Source of the DNA: Glycomyces xiaoerkulensis
GTDB lineage: Bacteria; Actinomycetota; Actinomycetes; Mycobacteriales; Micromonosporaceae
Direction: 5' to 3'
Assembly: GCF_002798405.1 (NCBI RefSeq)
Contig: NZ_PGGV01000037.1
Coordinates: 1 to 64,000 of the forward strand
DNA length: 64,000 nt
Position numbers and translations under genes: made by a program. The number at the start of each line of letters is the position of its first letter. Position 1 is the stretch's first letter. Below are positions 33,697 to 42,602 of the stretch, one piece after another. The notes beneath the pieces were generated by a model that saw only the letters and a list, made by a program, of their open reading frames with translations, was not told the DNA's origin and made no database searches.

Positions 33697-35375
33697 AACG
33701 CCTGAGTCGGCTGCTCACCTCGAATCCGATCTCCACGGCCGCTCCGGTGCCGATCGGCGCGGCAGCACTCGCCGCGTTCATCGTCGGCGCGCCAGGCTGG
33801 CTCGGCCTGGTCTGCGCCGCCGCAGCCCTTGCGCTCATACTGGGACGACGCCGTGCGCAGATTCAGCCCGAGGACCAGATCGGCCGCATCCTCGCCGTAG
33901 GCGCCCTCAGTGTCGGCGCGTCCGGGCAGGTCCCCGACGCGAGCTGGGCGACCGCGATCGGCGGTGGCGGGCTGGCACTCATCATCGGTGTCGAACGACT
34001 CCTTACTGCCGCCGTCGCCACCGGTCACCTCGAATCTGCCAACCTCTCGGTACGCCGCGGACGCGCCGGTCGGAGCTTCAGCCCGGCCCCGGTGCGCCGT
34101 GCCGTCACCGCCACCACCGTGGTCTTCGGCGCGGCCGCGACCGCCGCGATCCTGACCTCCGTACAGGCACCGATGTGGATCTCGGCCGCATGCACGGCAG
34201 CCCTCACGGTCGCACTCGCCGCCGGGACGGCGGCGGCCTGGCGAGAGCGGCGCAGTTCAGCCCACCCCGGCGACGGCGCCGTCCGGGAGGCGTTGGCCAC
34301 GCTCGGGCCGCGGTTCATCGTCCACTTCTCCGGGCCGTCGAACTCCGCCTATCAACTGCGCATGTGGCTGCCACACCTCGATCGTGTCGGAGAGCCCTAC
34401 CTCATCGTCTGCCGCGAACGGGAGCACCTGGACGACCTCCGCGACCACACCGATAGGCCGATCGTGCTGGCGCCCACCATCGCCGCGTTGGAGCAGATGC
34501 TCGTCGACAGCGTCAGGGCCGTGTACTACGTCAACAACGCCGCCCTGAACACGCAACTGCTGCGCTTCGGAGATCTGACCCACGTGCAGCTGTTCCACGG
34601 CGAGTCCGACAAGGCCTCCAGTTTCAATCGGGTGACCGCGATCTACGACCAGATCTTCGTCGCCGGGCAGGCTGCTGTCGACCGGTACCGCGCGCGCGGC
34701 GTCGACATCCCCGACCACAAGTTCCGCATCGTCGGTCGACCCCAACTCGCTTCCGTCGAGGTCGGCGCCCGCCAAACCGACGAGTCGGAAACGGTCACCA
34801 TGCTCTACGCACCCACCTGGGCCGGGCTCACCGGTGAGTTCGACTACTCCTCGCTGGTCATCGGCAAGCACATCGTCGCCGAGGCGCTGCGCAGGGAGGT
34901 GACATTGTGGCTGCGTCCGCACCCCTACACCCGCCGCAACGCGGCTTCGGCGCGCCATTTGGCCGAGGTCGAGGAGCTGCTTCGCTCAGACCGACAGCGC
35001 ACCGGCCGCAAGCATCAGTGGGGTCCGGCCATCGACGACGTCGACCTGGCCGACTGCATCAACGCCGCCGACATAGCCGTCACCGACGTCAGCGGCGCCG
35101 CAGTCGATTGGCTGTACTCGAACAGGCCGTTCGCGATCTGCGACATGGGAGGTCTTGGTGAGGAAGCCTTCGCCGAGCAGTTCTGGATCGCCCGCGGGGC
35201 CTACCACATCAGCGTGGAAGCCACCGGACTCGACACCGTATTCGACGAGCTGCTGAAGACCGACAGCCGCGCCGGGGAGCGGGAGGCGACCCGCCGGTAC
35301 TTCCTCGGGGAAGGCGACGCCGCCGACGCCCTCGACCGGTTCGTGAGAGCCGTCCGTGAATCGCTCGAAGCCTGA
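33693..35375 (+). CDS. CDP-glycerol/ribitol glycerophosphotransferase family protein 2
   Basis: A 560-residue paralogue with N-terminal membrane helices (about 15-180) and a catalytic domain bearing VQLFHGESDKASSF (about 300), LWLRPHPYTRR and VTDVSGAAVDWLYSNRPF. It overlaps the stop of the preceding paralogue (ATGA). It is closer in motif layout to the minus-strand copy at 40793 than to its neighbour. It is convergent with the pyruvyltransferase genes, whose stop lies only 3 nt away. Two polymerases in tandem suggest one primer-type (TagB/TarF) and one polymerase-type (TagF/TarL) activity; which is which cannot be read from sequence. Confidence 0.85.
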   Translation: MKRLSRLLTSNPISTAAPVPIGAAALAAFIVGAPGWLGLVCAAAALALILGRRRAQIQPEDQIGRILAVGALSVGASGQVPDASWATAIGGGGLALIIGVERLLTAAVATGHLESANLSVRRGRAGRSFSPAPVRRAVTATTVVFGAAATAAILTSVQAPMWISAACTAALTVALAAGTAAAWRERRSSAHPGDGAVREALATLGPRFIVHFSGPSNSAYQLRMWLPHLDRVGEPYLIVCREREHLDDLRDHTDRPIVLAPTIAALEQMLVDSVRAVYYVNNAALNTQLLRFGDLTHVQLFHGESDKASSFNRVTAIYDQIFVAGQAAVDRYRARGVDIPDHKFRIVGRPQLASVEVGARQTDESETVTMLYAPTWAGLTGEFDYSSLVIGKHIVAEALRREVTLWLRPHPYTRRNAASARHLAEVEELLRSDRQRTGRKHQWGPAIDDVDLADCINAADIAVTDVSGAAVDWLYSNRPFAICDMGGLGEEAFAEQFWIARGAYHISVEATGLDTVFDELLKTDSRAGEREATRRYFLGEGDAADALDRFVRAVRESLEA

Positions 35376-35378
35376 CCC

Positions 35379-36758
35379 TCAGCGCAGGCGGCGCTTGATC
35401 CGCTTCATACGGCGGGCGACCTGCTGCCGCAAGGAGGCGTCGGCCCTTCTGTTTCCCTGACGTTTGACGGTCGCCTCGAGTTCGGCGACCCGCTTCTCAA
35501 GCTTCTCGGTGGCGCTGACCCGTTCGTTGAGCCACGCGATCCGCTCGGCGATCCCCTCGTCTACGGTGTCGGCCCAGGACTCGACGAGACGCGGGAAGTT
35601 GGTCTCGCGCTTGCGACGCTCGAACCCGGCGCCGCCGTCGCCGTGGTCGAAGCAGTTGTCCAACCCGTTCGCGGTCAGGAAGGCGATGTAGCGCTCGTAG
35701 CGCTCGTAGTAACCCGCGTTGAATCCGCTGAAGTCGAGCTCCTCGTAGAGGTCGGCCGCGGTCGCGCCGGCTTCGAGCTTGCTGAGGTCGCGGTGCGGGA
35801 TACCAAGGTATCGCGCCAGTTCCAAGGTGCGCGAGTCGTGCGCCATTACGTAGGCCGGGGTCCCCGCCAGGATCGCGGCCATATTGCCGTGGATACGGGT
35901 GCCGATCGCGAAGTCCCGTTCGGCGAGGTCGTCCATCCACGGCCGCGGATCGATAGGGAATACCGCACGTGTGCCGCGCAGAATCGGGTCGGCCAGGTTG
36001 CGGGCCGTGCCGGACGTGGCCAAGTCCGACTGGCGAGAAGTGTCGCCCCAGTACAGCATCTCCAGATCGACGTCGTTCTGGGGGAAGTAGGTGAGGTCTG
36101 AGTACTCGGACAGCATCGACTCGACAAGCTCTTGGAACGCGCCGAGACCTCGCGAAGCCGGCGAGTAGGACAGGGCGACGGATGAATCGGCGGTGAGCTT
36201 GTCGACCTTCTTCTCGATGCGAAAGCCCTTTCCGTGGGCGAACATCGCCGGGCAGCCGATGACCTCCACATGGTCTTTGAAGCCGAGGGAGGCGAGATAA
36301 TCGGCGGTCAGCTCTCCGCGCACGCCCATGGTCGCAGAGCGGTCGAGCACGGCGCGGACGAACTCGATGACCTCTTCCTCGACCGCTTTGAGCCGCTCGA
36401 GGTCGCCGGCGAGCCCGGTCTGGGCGCCGACGCCAGGAACGACGACCGGAATGCGCAGCCGCTTGATCAACTTGGTCATCTGCGAGAGCGGTCCCTTGAA
36501 GGACGGGCGGAAGGCATTGGCGAGCGGGACGACGAAGGCGTCGTACTCCTCGTTGATGCGTTCGGCGTCGCGCGGATCACCGTTGAGCTGGGGGCCGTTG
36601 ATGTGCACCTCGACTTCGGGGGTGGTCAGGTGCTTGAAGACCGCGTCGCTGAACAGAAGGTTGCCGACGTTGGTGGCAATGGTTCTGCGCTTGATCGTAC
36701 CCAGCGCCGAAACGGGCTCGAAGGGGTGCTTCGCCGCCCGAATCAGGATCCGTTTCAT
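35379..36758 (-). CDS. Polysaccharide pyruvyl transferase family protein A
   Basis: A 459-residue protein of the polysaccharide pyruvyltransferase (CsaB/WcaK) fold: NVGNLLFSDAVFKHL, PVVVPGVGAQTGL, ATMGVRGELTADYLASLG, DFAIGTRIHGNMAAILAGTP, MAHDSRTLELARYLG. The RIHG motif and the following conserved His/Asp are the usual active-site region. A basic coiled-coil tail (about 395-459) follows. It should transfer pyruvate from phosphoenolpyruvate to a sugar of the polymer as a ketal. The paralogue directly upstream overlaps by four bases. Confidence 0.85.
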   Translation of the reverse strand: MKRILIRAAKHPFEPVSALGTIKRRTIATNVGNLLFSDAVFKHLTTPEVEVHINGPQLNGDPRDAERINEEYDAFVVPLANAFRPSFKGPLSQMTKLIKRLRIPVVVPGVGAQTGLAGDLERLKAVEEEVIEFVRAVLDRSATMGVRGELTADYLASLGFKDHVEVIGCPAMFAHGKGFRIEKKVDKLTADSSVALSYSPASRGLGAFQELVESMLSEYSDLTYFPQNDVDLEMLYWGDTSRQSDLATSGTARNLADPILRGTRAVFPIDPRPWMDDLAERDFAIGTRIHGNMAAILAGTPAYVMAHDSRTLELARYLGIPHRDLSKLEAGATAADLYEELDFSGFNAGYYERYERYIAFLTANGLDNCFDHGDGGAGFERRKRETNFPRLVESWADTVDEGIAERIAWLNERVSATEKLEKRVAELEATVKRQGNRRADASLRQQVARRMKRIKRRLR

Positions 36759-38209
36759 GAGCGCTCCTTGTTCGGTCGTTGACGTCGGCGCAAGATTCGG
36801 CGTACGCGCTTGGCGAGCCGCTGCGGCCAGGCTCGCTCGAGTCGCGCGACGCGCTTGGTCATGTCCTCGAGACGGTCCTCGACGTCAAGGAGTCGCCGAG
36901 TGTTGTCGGCCTGGGCAATCTCCATGGCGTTGAGGCGTCCCGAGAGTTTACCTGTGCGTTGTCCTGCGTTGTCGACGCGTTCCTTGAGCCAGGCTATGCG
37001 GGTAGCGGTCTCGGGGTCGGCCGATTCGGCCCATGGGCGCACCGGAGGTGGGAAGACCGTGCGCGCCATCTCGGCCTCGAAGGCGGCGCCCCCGTCACCG
37101 TGCGCGAAGCAGTTGTCAAGGCCGTTCTTCGACAGGAACGCAGAGTATGCTTCGAACCGCTTGTCATAGCCTCGGTTGAAATCACCGGTGTCGACCTGTT
37201 CGTAGAGGTCGGCCACGGTGGTACCACCCTCGACTTCGCTCAGTCTGCGGTGGGGGAGGCCCAGGTACCGGGCGAGCTCGAGCGTGCGGGAGTCGTGGGC
37301 GAGCAGCATCGCAGGAACCCCGGCGAGGAGGGCCGCGACATTGCCGTGGAGTCGGGTGCCGAAGGCGAAGTCGTGTTCGGCCAGCTCGCGGATCCAGGTT
37401 CGCGGGTCGAGTGGGAAGACGGTCCTGCCGGGTCGCATCAGCGGGTGTGTCAGGTGGACCGGGGCTTCGGCCGAAGTGCCGGTGAGCTGCGAGGTGTCGC
37501 CCCAGTACAGCAGCGACAGATCCTTGGACTCCTGCGGGAAGTAGGTGACCCGGCTATGTTCGCGAAGTGCCGACTCGACGAGCGCCGCGGCAGTCCCTTC
37601 GTCGTCGGCCCACGGGGTGTAGGAGAGCGCGACTGAAGTCTCTGGATCGAGCGTGCCGGTCGGTCCGGGAATGCGGAAGCCGGGGCCGTGTGTGTACATC
37701 GACGGGCAGCCGATGACCTCGACGTCGTTAAAGCCGAGTCGGCGAAGGTAGTCGGCGGTGAACTCGCCGCGTACACCGATCGAGGCCGAACGGTCGAGGA
37801 CCGCGGTTATGAAGCGGCGCACCTGCTCGTTGAGACCACTCACGGCGTCGAGGTCGTAGTGGACGTCGGTCTGGGCCCCGACTCCGACGACCACGACGGG
37901 GATGTCGAGCCGCTCCACCAAGCGCGTGAGCGTGTCGAGATGCCGCATGAAACTCGGCCTGAAGGCGTTCGCCAGCGGGATTGCGAACGCGTCATAGCGC
38001 TCGTTGATCGCCTCGGCATCCGCGGGGTCGCCGTTGAGCCTGGGTCCGTTCACCTCGACCTCGGTGTCGGCCGTCTTGAGGTGCTTGAAGACCGCGTTGC
38101 TGAAGATCAGGTTGCCGACGTTGGTGGCGATGGTGTTCTGCTTCAGAGTCGCCGCCGCGGAGGCGGCGTCGAAGGGATGTTTAGCGGCCCTGATCAGGAT
38201 CTTCTTCAC
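36755..38209 (-). CDS. Polysaccharide pyruvyl transferase family protein B
   Basis: A 484-residue paralogue of the adjacent gene, with an equivalent N-terminus (KKILIRAAKHPFDAASAAAT against KRILIRAAKHPFEPVSALGT) and the same motifs: NVGNLIFSNAVFKHL, PVVVVGVGAQTDV, ASIGVRGEFTADYLRRLG, DFAFGTRLHGNVAALLAGVP and LAHDSRTLELARYLG. A C-terminal coiled coil is also present. I use the GTG at 38209, which aligns with the paralogue's start; an ATG at 38233 is possible. Its TGA overlaps the ATG of copy A. A tandem duplication that has diverged suggests two different acceptor sugars. Confidence 0.83.
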   Translation of the reverse strand: MKKILIRAAKHPFDAASAAATLKQNTIATNVGNLIFSNAVFKHLKTADTEVEVNGPRLNGDPADAEAINERYDAFAIPLANAFRPSFMRHLDTLTRLVERLDIPVVVVGVGAQTDVHYDLDAVSGLNEQVRRFITAVLDRSASIGVRGEFTADYLRRLGFNDVEVIGCPSMYTHGPGFRIPGPTGTLDPETSVALSYTPWADDEGTAAALVESALREHSRVTYFPQESKDLSLLYWGDTSQLTGTSAEAPVHLTHPLMRPGRTVFPLDPRTWIRELAEHDFAFGTRLHGNVAALLAGVPAMLLAHDSRTLELARYLGLPHRRLSEVEGGTTVADLYEQVDTGDFNRGYDKRFEAYSAFLSKNGLDNCFAHGDGGAAFEAEMARTVFPPPVRPWAESADPETATRIAWLKERVDNAGQRTGKLSGRLNAMEIAQADNTRRLLDVEDRLEDMTKRVARLERAWPQRLAKRVRRILRRRQRPNKERS

Positions 38210-38384
38210 ATCGTGGAGCCTAACAGGGACCATAGTCGGTCCCCAGGGCCGTGGCCGCTGCTCAGTGCCACGATCGCGGCCTCAACGACGCCATCGCAAA
38301 CGCTCGAGCAACTCGAGTACCGGACGACGACCCGGTCATGTCGTAGTCACGGGCGGCCCCCATCGTGGTCGGATTTGCCGCTCC

Positions 38385-38650
38385 CTGAGTCCGCAATGTC
38401 GGCAATCACCAACGTCCATCCATAGTAGATTCTGTCCGAGACAGTACCACTATGTCGAAAACGGCGGCGTCTGAGACGTTGATGCAGTCGGTGAGCGTCG
38501 CTTCAGTCCCGTCACACGGAACCCCAGCGACCGACTTCGGCGGCGATCATTGCTCGGATCACAGCGCCCGCTTCCTGATAGGCATTGATAGAGACCGCTC
38601 GCGAATGAGCCCGGAAGATCACGCGCACATCGGCCCCTACTCCCAGGTCC
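38385..38650 (-). pseudogene. Decayed remnant of a CDP-polyol phosphotransferase gene
   Basis: Read on the minus strand this segment gives ADVRVIFRAHSRAVSINAYQ, then after a frame break DGTEATLTDCINVSDAAVFD, then after another break SGTVSDRIYYGWTLVIAD. These align in order with RRGVRVIFRAHPYTATSKAY, DAESTLTDCINAADAAVSDI and SGTASDWLYCGRPLAMTD of the intact gene at 40793-42484. There are at least one in-frame stop and two frameshifts, and both ends are missing. The rest of the 38210-38656 gap shows nothing else. Confidence 0.85.
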
Positions 38651-38656
38651 AAGGAA

Positions 38657-39862
38657 CTACGCTTTCGAGGCGAATCTCCCGAGAAAGCGCTTGACGAGCC
38701 GTTCAAAGCGCCGCTCGACTTTGTCTTCGACGGGTGGAGGGCTCTGCTTTGGAATCGTCGGCCGCGGCCGCCGTCGCGGACGGTCGGTCGCTTCGACCAG
38801 CGACTCGAACATGAGCTTCGCCACCGCCTCGGAGCTGACCATGGGCCGTTCCGGCCGCTCAGTCTGTGGGCGACTCGGCCGCCGGGAAAGCAAGGCGGGG
38901 TCGCCGATGACACGGAGTCCCGATTCGGTGAGCCCGGCGGCGATCTCCTCGCCGACAGCGGCCGCTTCGTCCAACGCCCAGTCCGGGGTCACGATTCGAG
39001 GCTCGTCCGCGCCCGGCCGGTGCGCCCGCTGAAATCTCGGGATGATTTTGTGGCGCAGAATATTGGTGTCGACCTTTGTGCGTCCCGCGATCTTTGGATC
39101 CTTCGCGATGATGTACAACTGCCGAACCGCCTCGATCTCACCCCAGGTCAACGATCGGTTGCCGGAGTCTTGACTCACTTCGAGCACCCCTTCAGGGAGT
39201 CCCAACAGCGATTCGAAGTCCTTCGGCAGCCCCTCGGGCTGGGAGTTGTCCACGACTAGAACAGATACTCGATCGGCACCCACCACCTCACTCCAGCGGG
39301 ACGCCAGCCGATCGTACCGGTGACGGCGCCAGAACGACGGCGTCGGCTTGTCGTAAGGTATTTCTCGGAGCATGCCGGTAAGCCAGTCGTCGTATGAGTT
39401 CCGGACGCCATTCTGGACGTACTGCTGCCACTGGGAAGCCAACAGTCCCGGCAGGGAACGGCATGTGATCAGTACATGGACTCGCTCGGCGCCGCCGAGG
39501 TCGTCGACGAGCCTCCGCGCGAACTCGTCGTCGGCATCCCCGAAGAGTTCGCCGCTGAGGACCGAGATCCTGTCGGAGGCCGCACATGTGGCCGCCGAGA
39601 TCTCCTGCCACTTGGAGAGAAGTCGCTCCGGGTCTCCCGCCTGCGGGCGTCTTCCGGCGGCCACGCCGAACACGTTCATCGGATGCCGGGTTCTCGCGGG
39701 CAGGAACACTCCGTGCCCGGCCAGTTCGCCGCGGGCGTTATGGAGCGCGTGCTGAATCGCGGTGGTGCCGGTCTTGGTGGGGCCTATGTGCAGAAGCACC
39801 GCCCCCGGCTCGAGCCCGAGCAGACCGACACCCTCGGACTTGCCAGAATCACCGTTGTTCAT
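38657..39862 (-). CDS. Sulfotransferase-like P-loop protein of the wall-polymer locus
   Basis: A 401-residue protein with a PAPS-type P-loop near the N-terminus (VLLHIGPTKTGTTAIQHALH, about residues 22-41) and a later RVHVLITCRSLPGLLASQWQ segment that matches the 3'-phosphate-binding motif (Arg-Ser). These define the sulfotransferase superfamily (stealth/Stf0-like bacterial type). The C-terminal 80 residues are Arg/Pro-rich and basic. Context points to sulfation or a related group transfer on the wall glycopolymer. Other P-loop group transfers cannot be excluded. Confidence 0.75.
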   Translation of the reverse strand: MNNGDSGKSEGVGLLGLEPGAVLLHIGPTKTGTTAIQHALHNARGELAGHGVFLPARTRHPMNVFGVAAGRRPQAGDPERLLSKWQEISAATCAASDRISVLSGELFGDADDEFARRLVDDLGGAERVHVLITCRSLPGLLASQWQQYVQNGVRNSYDDWLTGMLREIPYDKPTPSFWRRHRYDRLASRWSEVVGADRVSVLVVDNSQPEGLPKDFESLLGLPEGVLEVSQDSGNRSLTWGEIEAVRQLYIIAKDPKIAGRTKVDTNILRHKIIPRFQRAHRPGADEPRIVTPDWALDEAAAVGEEIAAGLTESGLRVIGDPALLSRRPSRPQTERPERPMVSSEAVAKLMFESLVEATDRPRRRPRPTIPKQSPPPVEDKVERRFERLVKRFLGRFASKA

Positions 39863-39935
39863 CCCAGCATGCTAGCGCCTGCGAACGCGTCGACCGCCGA
39901 GAGCAAACTTGCGAGCAACAATCGCGTCCGAGTCC

Positions 39936-40631
39936 TCATTTGAACCGCCGGTTCGCGTCTGCCAGGTCATAGTCGAAATCGACTTCGACGACGTTGTGCG
40001 AGGATATGTCGACCGCCTCGAAGCGCAGGCCGTCCTTGTCGATGGCGGCCTCGATGCCCGCCTCGAAGTAGTCCTGTTCGCCGACCCCTTCGAGCCGGTT
40101 GGCCAGCGGCGTGCGGTCGAGGGACGAGACGTAGTTGATCCCCACCGCCTCTCCGAGGGCTCCGTCGGCGATCTCCTTGGAGAGGCGGCTGATGTAGCCG
40201 TCCGCGGCGAGGGTGTACTTGACCTCTTCATCGGAGACCCGCGCGGTATTGACCGAGATGAATGACTTGTCCATCGCGATGTGGGGCAGCAGCGCATCGA
40301 GCACCTGCGGATCGAAGACCACGTCCCCGTTGAGCCAGAGGAGGCCTCCCGGTCCCGTTATCCTCAGGGCCTTCAGGAGGCTCTTCGAGGTGTTGGTGTC
40401 CCCGTACGCCTGGTTGTAGATGAAGCCGACGTCGGGCACCTCCTCCATGATCATCTCCTTCTTGTACCCGACCACCAGGTGGATGGAATGAAGGTTGAAG
40501 CGCGAGGTAAGCAGGCGCAGCGACCGCCCCAGGATCGTCTCACCGGTGTCGAGCGGGGTGAGCGGCTTCGGGTGCGGTTTTCCAAGACGCGATCCCACTC
40601 CCGCGGCCAGAATGACGATGTTCGTGGTCAC
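39936..40631 (-). CDS. Nucleotidyltransferase (LicC-like/sugar-1-phosphate type)
   Basis: A 231-residue NTP-transferase with the N-terminal signature VILAAGVGSRLGKPHPKPLT and the catalytic WLNGDVVFD. The body resembles LicC phosphocholine cytidylyltransferases (LVVGYKKEM, IYNQAYGDTNTSKSLLKAL, AVGINYVSS and the C-terminal VEVDFDYDLADANRR, like LicC's IDSxxDY segment). It probably activates a small phosphorylated substituent (phosphocholine-like or another phospho-alcohol) or a sugar phosphate for addition to the polymer. The substrate cannot be told from sequence. Confidence 0.75.
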   Translation of the reverse strand: MTTNIVILAAGVGSRLGKPHPKPLTPLDTGETILGRSLRLLTSRFNLHSIHLVVGYKKEMIMEEVPDVGFIYNQAYGDTNTSKSLLKALRITGPGGLLWLNGDVVFDPQVLDALLPHIAMDKSFISVNTARVSDEEVKYTLAADGYISRLSKEIADGALGEAVGINYVSSLDRTPLANRLEGVGEQDYFEAGIEAAIDKDGLRFEAVDISSHNVVEVDFDYDLADANRRFK

Positions 40632-40792
40632 GTTTACACCTCAAGTGGTTGATCGGCGAATATCCTCTGAGTTTACCCAGTTGAACACGAGGCGACCAAG
40701 ATAACGACAGGTCCACCGAGCGGCCACGACCTCCTGATCCACATTGGCTATATATGGCCAGGCGCGGGGCTCTGGCCCTCGCCTCTCGGAGG

Positions 40793-42484
40793 TCAGCCCG
40801 ACGCGAACGCCGAGTCGGCGGCCTCTTCCAGGTAGGTGGCCCTGACCTCGTCCCGGAAGACGTCGATGAGGTCCTCAGGGGCGATGTCGCCGAGATAATA
40901 CTCGCGAACTTCGGCCCGGACCGCCTGGAGGGGGTCGTCGACGAGGATCCGGTCGAGGACCTGCTCAAGGTTGCCCGCGTCGGGTTCGAGGAGATAGGCG
41001 GCCCGCGCCAGCGGGAACTGGTCGACGTAGCGGTCCCGGAAGCCGCGCGGATCGGTCATCGCGAGCGGCCGCCCGCAGTAGAGCCAGTCGGAGGCGGTGC
41101 CGCTGATGTCGGATACGGCGGCGTCGGCGGCGTTGATGCAGTCGGTGAGCGTCGACTCGGCGTCGGCCCTCCGGCCCCACCAGTGGTCGCGCCCGGTTCG
41201 TGCGGCATCCTCGGCGAGCAGTTCGCGGATGCGGTCGGCCAGTTCGAGGTAGGCCTTGCTGGTGGCCGTGTACGGGTGGGCCCTGAAGATGACTCGCACG
41301 CCGCGGCGTAGCAGGGCCTCGACGATCGTTCGGCCTTCGGGCAGGGACGAATAGTCGGTGTCGCTGTGCAAGCCCGCCCAGGTGGGCGTGTACAAGACCG
41401 TAGGCGGCTCGTCGGCGTCGCGTTCGCGGGGCCCGACGCTGATGCCGTGGAGTTGGGGGCGGCCGATGAGACGGAATTTGTACTCGGGGAGGTCGACGCC
41501 GTTGCGGTGGTAGCGGTCGACGCCGGCCCGTCCGGCGACGAAGACCCGGTCGTACATGAGCGAGACGGGACTGCGGCTGATGGCCTTGTCGGAGTCGCCG
41601 TGCATGAGCTGGACGTGCATGTACTCGCTCAGCTTGATCATCTGGACATTCTTGACCGCGTGGTTGGAGTAGAAGCAGGCGCCGACGCTCTCAGGCAAGA
41701 GGCGGTCGAGCACCGACTGGTCGGAAACGAGCACGATCGGGGCCTCGGTCGCCGAGGCGACACGCCTGAGCAGGTACCGGTCGCGGACGATCACCAGGTA
41801 GGGGTCGCCGACGAGGTCGAAGTAGGGCAGCCACATGCGAATCTGGTATTCGGAGCGGGGCGCACCTGCGAAATGGACGACGAAGCGGGGCGCCAGGTCG
41901 GCGACGGCCTCGGCGACGGCGGTGTCGACCGGGTGCGACTCGGCACGGCGTCGGATCGCGTTGGACAGCACGACCGACGCGGTCCAGCCAAGGACGGCGA
42001 CCGTCGCGACCAGGGCCACGACGTCGATCCCGGCGGCCCAGGGCCAAGTGCCGACGACCGCGGCGAACACGAATCCGAGGCAGAGGCCGTTGACCGCGAA
42101 AGCAATGGACGCCGGAGCGGACAGTTGCTCCCGCCTCGTCCGGTGCACATCGAGGTGTCGCGTGGTGAGGTGGTAGATATCGAGTGCACGCTTGACGATG
42201 TCGGTGTAGGTGAAGTACAGGACGAGCATGCCGCCGGCGGCCAGCAGCGGCCAGCGGTCGAGTCCGGAGTCGCGCCAGGCGGCGATGAGGACCGCGAGGG
42301 CGCCGAGAATGCGGGCGATTCGCCTGGTAGCGATTGCGCGTCGATCATGCCAGGCGACGACGACGAACACGGTTGCGGCCGCCAGGAAGGCAGGCAGGGG
42401 GGATGACACGGTCACCGCTGCTGCGACGGCGGCCAGTGCGATCAGGTTGAGCCTGGAGGTCCAGGACATCAGAACACTCTTCAT
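40793..42484 (-). CDS. CDP-glycerol/ribitol glycerophosphotransferase family protein 3
   Basis: A 563-residue enzyme. N-terminal membrane helices (about 10-175) precede a GT-B catalytic domain with VQLMHGDSDKAISRSP (about 295), VIFRAHPYTATSKAY and AVSDISGTASDWLYCGRPLA. It is the intact relative of the remnant at 38385-38650, which implies the locus once held a second copy on this strand. The ATG at 42484 has AAGGAG about 12 nt upstream, slightly far; an internal ATG at 42469 is possible. Confidence 0.85.
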   Translation of the reverse strand: MKSVLMSWTSRLNLIALAAVAAAVTVSSPLPAFLAAATVFVVVAWHDRRAIATRRIARILGALAVLIAAWRDSGLDRWPLLAAGGMLVLYFTYTDIVKRALDIYHLTTRHLDVHRTRREQLSAPASIAFAVNGLCLGFVFAAVVGTWPWAAGIDVVALVATVAVLGWTASVVLSNAIRRRAESHPVDTAVAEAVADLAPRFVVHFAGAPRSEYQIRMWLPYFDLVGDPYLVIVRDRYLLRRVASATEAPIVLVSDQSVLDRLLPESVGACFYSNHAVKNVQMIKLSEYMHVQLMHGDSDKAISRSPVSLMYDRVFVAGRAGVDRYHRNGVDLPEYKFRLIGRPQLHGISVGPRERDADEPPTVLYTPTWAGLHSDTDYSSLPEGRTIVEALLRRGVRVIFRAHPYTATSKAYLELADRIRELLAEDAARTGRDHWWGRRADAESTLTDCINAADAAVSDISGTASDWLYCGRPLAMTDPRGFRDRYVDQFPLARAAYLLEPDAGNLEQVLDRILVDDPLQAVRAEVREYYLGDIAPEDLIDVFRDEVRATYLEEAADSAFASG

Positions 42485-42602
42485 GTTCGGCTGCGACTCC
42501 TTATCGAGATCGGTCGGACCGGGGCGGGCCGAACGGTTCGCATTCGGAGGGCTTTCGCAACTACCGGATTGGTCTGTTCATTCCTGATTTTTCTTCACGA
42601 TA

